A stretch of DNA of 7,868 nucleotides, taken from positions 1 through 7,868 of the forward strand of contig JAITKL010000034.1 of assembly GCA_031278405.1 (NCBI GenBank). The letters run 5' to 3'. How positions within the stretch are numbered: position 1 is the first letter of the stretch; the number at the start of each line of letters is the position of its first letter. Positions 5,735 through 7,868 of the stretch are shown here, one piece after another. Under the pieces are notes generated by a model. That model worked only from the letters and a program-made list of their open reading frames with translations, had not been told where the DNA came from and did not search any database. The position numbers and the translations under genes were made by a program. Origin of the DNA: Endomicrobium sp. (GTDB taxonomy: Bacteria > Elusimicrobiota > Endomicrobiia > Endomicrobiales > Endomicrobiaceae).

Positions 5735-7048
5735 CTACAACTTGCGTACAAACTGTTTAAAAATGTTTCCACGTTCCTCAAAATTTTTAAATTGATCAAA
5801 AGAAGCGCATGCGGGGGAGAGCAATATCGTATCACATGGTGTAGAAATTTTATAAATTTGTTTAACAGCGTTTTCTATATTACCGCAATTGTAAAAATTA
5901 GTAGTCCCGCTTAAATCTTTCCTTATTTTATTAGAAGCTTCGCCTATAAGAAAAATCGCTTTGACTTTATCTTTTACAAGATTCCTTAAAGGCAGATAGG
6001 GAAAACCTTTGTCTCGTCCCCCCATGATAATCAAAATATTTTTATCAAAAGATTCCAAAGCGGCTCTTGTTGAATCTATATTGGTTGATTTTGAATCGTT
6101 ATAGTAATCTGCGCCATTTACAGTTTTAACAAACTCTATTCTGTGTTCCACTCCTTTATATTTTGAAATAACTTTTTCTATATCTTTTGGATTTACGCCA
6201 GCAACATATGCCACGGCTGTTGCCGCCAAAATATTTTCTATGTTGTGGCTGCCTACTATATTGATTTTAGGCTCTATTTCAAAATGTTTTTTGCCGACTT
6301 TTATTACTATTTTGCCTCTGTTATAAAAGATGCCTTTATTTAACGCTTTCTTGCTGAAATAAATTAAATTCGCTTTGACTTTTGAGCTTATCCTTCTGCA
6401 TACTTTGTCGTCATAATTTAATATTGTAAAATCTTCACACCGTTGGTTTATAAACACATTCTCTTTCGCTTTTATATAAGCATTCATAGCTTTATGATGT
6501 TCAAGGTGATCCGGAGTGATATTTAATAAAACTGAAATATCAGATCTAAAATCCGGCGTATCTTCAAGTTGATAACTTGAAAGTTCCATTGTAATATAGG
6601 TGCTCTTGTCAGTTTTTAAAGCTTTACCTGACAAAGGTATGCCTATATTACCGGCAACTGTAGATTCTTTATAAACCGATCTTATTATTTTAGCCGTTAA
6701 ATCTGTAGTTGTAGTTTTGCCATTAGTTCCCGTTATGGCAATAACTTTTTTATAATTTGAGTTTTCTAAAGCAAAAGCAAGTTCGCTTATGACGATGATT
6801 TTCTTTTTAATAGCTTTTTTCAGTATAGGAATATCCGAATGGATCCCAGGACTCTTTACGATAACATCAGAATTTAAAATTTTGTCTGAATGTTCGCCAA
6901 ATTGTGTATTAACTTTTTTATTTAATTCCTTTATCTTTCTTTTTCTTCCTGAGTCGGCGGCAAATACATTATAACCCAACTTTGCCGCAAGATTTGCCGC
7001 TGCGATACCACTTTTGCCAAGTCCTAAAACGCCTAAATTTTTACACAT
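5735..7048 (-). CDS. murD: UDP-N-acetylmuramoylalanine--D-glutamate ligase (MurD)
   Basis: This cytoplasmic Mur ligase adds D-glutamate to UDP-MurNAc-L-Ala using ATP. It has 437 residues, the usual length. Visible are an N-terminal Rossmann-like domain starting GVLGLGKSG (6-14), the ATP-binding GTNGKTTTT (107-115), AGNIGIP (132-138), ELSSYQLE (155-162), ITPDHLEHH (177-185), and AKEN (194-197) with the likely carbamylated Lys195. The C-terminal domain shows EHRIEF (301-306), NDSKSTN (317-323), GGRDKG (343-348), and LSPACASFDQF near the end. The SPACASFDQF motif and the order mraY-murD-ftsW favour MurD over MurC, MurE or MurF. The ATG at 7048 starts 3 nt after the mraY stop, with GAGG at 7055-7058 inside the end of mraY as ribosome site. 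No sign of decay. Confidence 0.97.
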   Translation of the reverse strand: MCKNLGVLGLGKSGIAAANLAAKLGYNVFAADSGRKRKIKELNKKVNTQFGEHSDKILNSDVIVKSPGIHSDIPILKKAIKKKIIVISELAFALENSNYKKVIAITGTNGKTTTTDLTAKIIRSVYKESTVAGNIGIPLSGKALKTDKSTYITMELSSYQLEDTPDFRSDISVLLNITPDHLEHHKAMNAYIKAKENVFINQRCEDFTILNYDDKVCRRISSKVKANLIYFSKKALNKGIFYNRGKIVIKVGKKHFEIEPKINIVGSHNIENILAATAVAYVAGVNPKDIEKVISKYKGVEHRIEFVKTVNGADYYNDSKSTNIDSTRAALESFDKNILIIMGGRDKGFPYLPLRNLVKDKVKAIFLIGEASNKIRKDLSGTTNFYNCGNIENAVKQIYKISTPCDTILLSPACASFDQFKNFEERGNIFKQFVRKL

Positions 7049-7051
7049 GAC

Positions 7052-7868
7052 TCACCTCAATTTAAGCGACGCGAAAGATAATATTGCAAGAATTATTCCT
7101 ATTATCCAAAATCTTATTGTAACTTTAGTTTCAGAGAGTCCCAGCATTTCAAAATGATGGTGCAAAGGCGCCATTTTAAAAATCCTTTTTTTAGTCCTTT
7201 TATAATGAGATATTTGAATAATGACTGATAGAGCTTCTGCAACAAAAACACCACCAAGTAAAACAAAAATAATTTCCTGTTTTATAAATACTGACGATAT
7301 ACCTAAAATACCGCCTAAAAATAAACTTCCAGAATCTCCCATAAAAATCTGAGCAGGGTGGGCGTTGTACCAAAGAAATCCCAATTCGGCTCCAATAACG
7401 GCACACAAAAACACTGAAATTTCACTAGCTCCAGATACGTTAATAATTTTTAAATAATCAGCGATTTTCGCGTGTCCTGCAAAATATGCGAAAAGAGCTA
7501 AAGTAAAGGCTACTATAACTATATTTCCTATGGCAAGCCCATCAAGTCCGTCTGTCAAATTTACAGCATTAGAGCTGCCTACAACAATAACCATAACAAG
7601 AACCATGTATAAGAAAGAAAAATTTATAAAAAAATTTTTAACATATGGAACATTTACCAAAGTTGTAAACTCTGAATTTTGAGGAAAGAAACTTAAATAA
7701 ACTGCAAGCACCGCAGCAAAAAGAGTCTGTCCTAAAAGTTTCCTTCTGACAGAAAGACCTTTTGTATTTCTTCTTTTTAATTTTAAAAAGTCATCGCAAA
7801 AACCTAAAAAACCAAACCAAATAGATCCTATTAAAAGCCAAATAATAAACCGATTGTCTAACCTTGCC
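7052..7868 (-). CDS. mraY: Phospho-N-acetylmuramoyl-pentapeptide transferase (MraY), 5' end outside window
   Basis: MraY is the integral membrane enzyme that joins UDP-MurNAc-pentapeptide to undecaprenyl phosphate, making lipid I. The frame is open from TGA at 7052-7054 to the window edge, giving 271 codons. Homologues have about 320-360 residues, so some 60-90 N-terminal residues are missing. The first visible motif is LGFCDDFLKLKRRNTKGLS, with the catalytic Asp-Asp pair encoded at 7795-7790. Then follow NLTDGLDGLAIG (substrate and Mg-binding Asp residues), NAHPAQIFMGDSGSLFLG and APLHHHFEMLG, with at least six hydrophobic segments. HHHFE and the neighbouring murD separate it from the related WecA/TagO enzymes. 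A GTG at 7711 is an internal Val codon, not the start. The upstream part of the cluster and its promoter lie beyond the window. Confidence 0.97.
   Translation of the reverse strand, partial: ARLDNRFIIWLLIGSIWFGFLGFCDDFLKLKRRNTKGLSVRRKLLGQTLFAAVLAVYLSFFPQNSEFTTLVNVPYVKNFFINFSFLYMVLVMVIVVGSSNAVNLTDGLDGLAIGNIVIVAFTLALFAYFAGHAKIADYLKIINVSGASEISVFLCAVIGAELGFLWYNAHPAQIFMGDSGSLFLGGILGISSVFIKQEIIFVLLGGVFVAEALSVIIQISHYKRTKKRIFKMAPLHHHFEMLGLSETKVTIRFWIIGIILAILSFASLKLR

Noticed and set aside
4621..5760. Other frames across ftsW (minus 4621-4809, plus 5143-5391, plus 5521-5760)
   Set aside because: These are shadows of the membrane-protein coding sequence with no family motifs; ftsW itself is intact and continuous.
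7052..7711. mraY starting at GTG 7711 as a short 219-residue protein
   Set aside because: The same frame stays open to the window edge and encodes the essential CDDFLK motif upstream, so the gene is simply cut by the window.
1..7868. CRISPR array, insertion sequence ends, riboswitch or defence genes
   Set aside because: I found no regularly spaced repeats, transposase motifs, terminal inverted repeats or known riboswitch core. Gaps between genes are too short to hide a large element, apart from the surE remnant.

Overview
The window is AT-rich (about one third G+C by eye). It carries a chromosomal block of eight genes and one gene remnant on the minus strand, and the last codons of a tyrosine recombinase on the plus strand at the left edge. 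The gene content is bacterial: peptidoglycan precursor synthesis, the division glycosyltransferase FtsW, UvrB, tRNA-Phe and a YtxG/YtxH-like pair. Low G+C, poly-A/T tracts, tight gene overlaps and a freshly decayed surE suggest a genome under reduction. An Endomicrobium-like (Elusimicrobiota) symbiont would fit, but that is a guess from general character, not from a diagnostic marker.

Layout from right to left, in the direction of transcription: mraY (5' end outside the window), murD, ftsW and murG form a compact part of the division and cell wall (dcw) cluster. The junctions are 3 nt (mraY/murD), 8 nt (murD/ftsW) and a 14-nt overlap (ftsW/murG). MraY makes lipid I, MurG turns it into lipid II, and FtsW polymerises lipid II at the septum. 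MurD acts earlier, adding D-Glu to the nucleotide precursor. A surE pseudogene overlaps the murG stop codon. It has at least four reading-frame changes and an in-frame stop, yet the codons for all its metal ligands remain. uvrB follows.

To the left of uvrB lies what looks like a self-contained small transcription unit. It has a near-consensus sigma70 promoter with a perfect 7-bp palindrome in its spacer, a YtxG-like (DUF948-type) membrane protein, a YtxH-like protein with an ATGA overlap, tRNA-Phe(GAA), and an intrinsic terminator.

At the extreme left, the C-terminus of a phage/ICE-type integrase runs convergently toward the tRNA 3' end. This is the typical arrangement of an element integrated at a tRNA gene. 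Two 9-bp direct repeats 11 bp apart lie between them. The integrase has Tyr where the box II catalytic His is normally found.

I see no CRISPR array, insertion sequence, toxin-antitoxin pair or clearly novel defence system. The points most worth checking are the promoter/palindrome overlap, the possible leaderless start of the YtxG-like gene, the decayed surE, and the integrase/tRNA junction.
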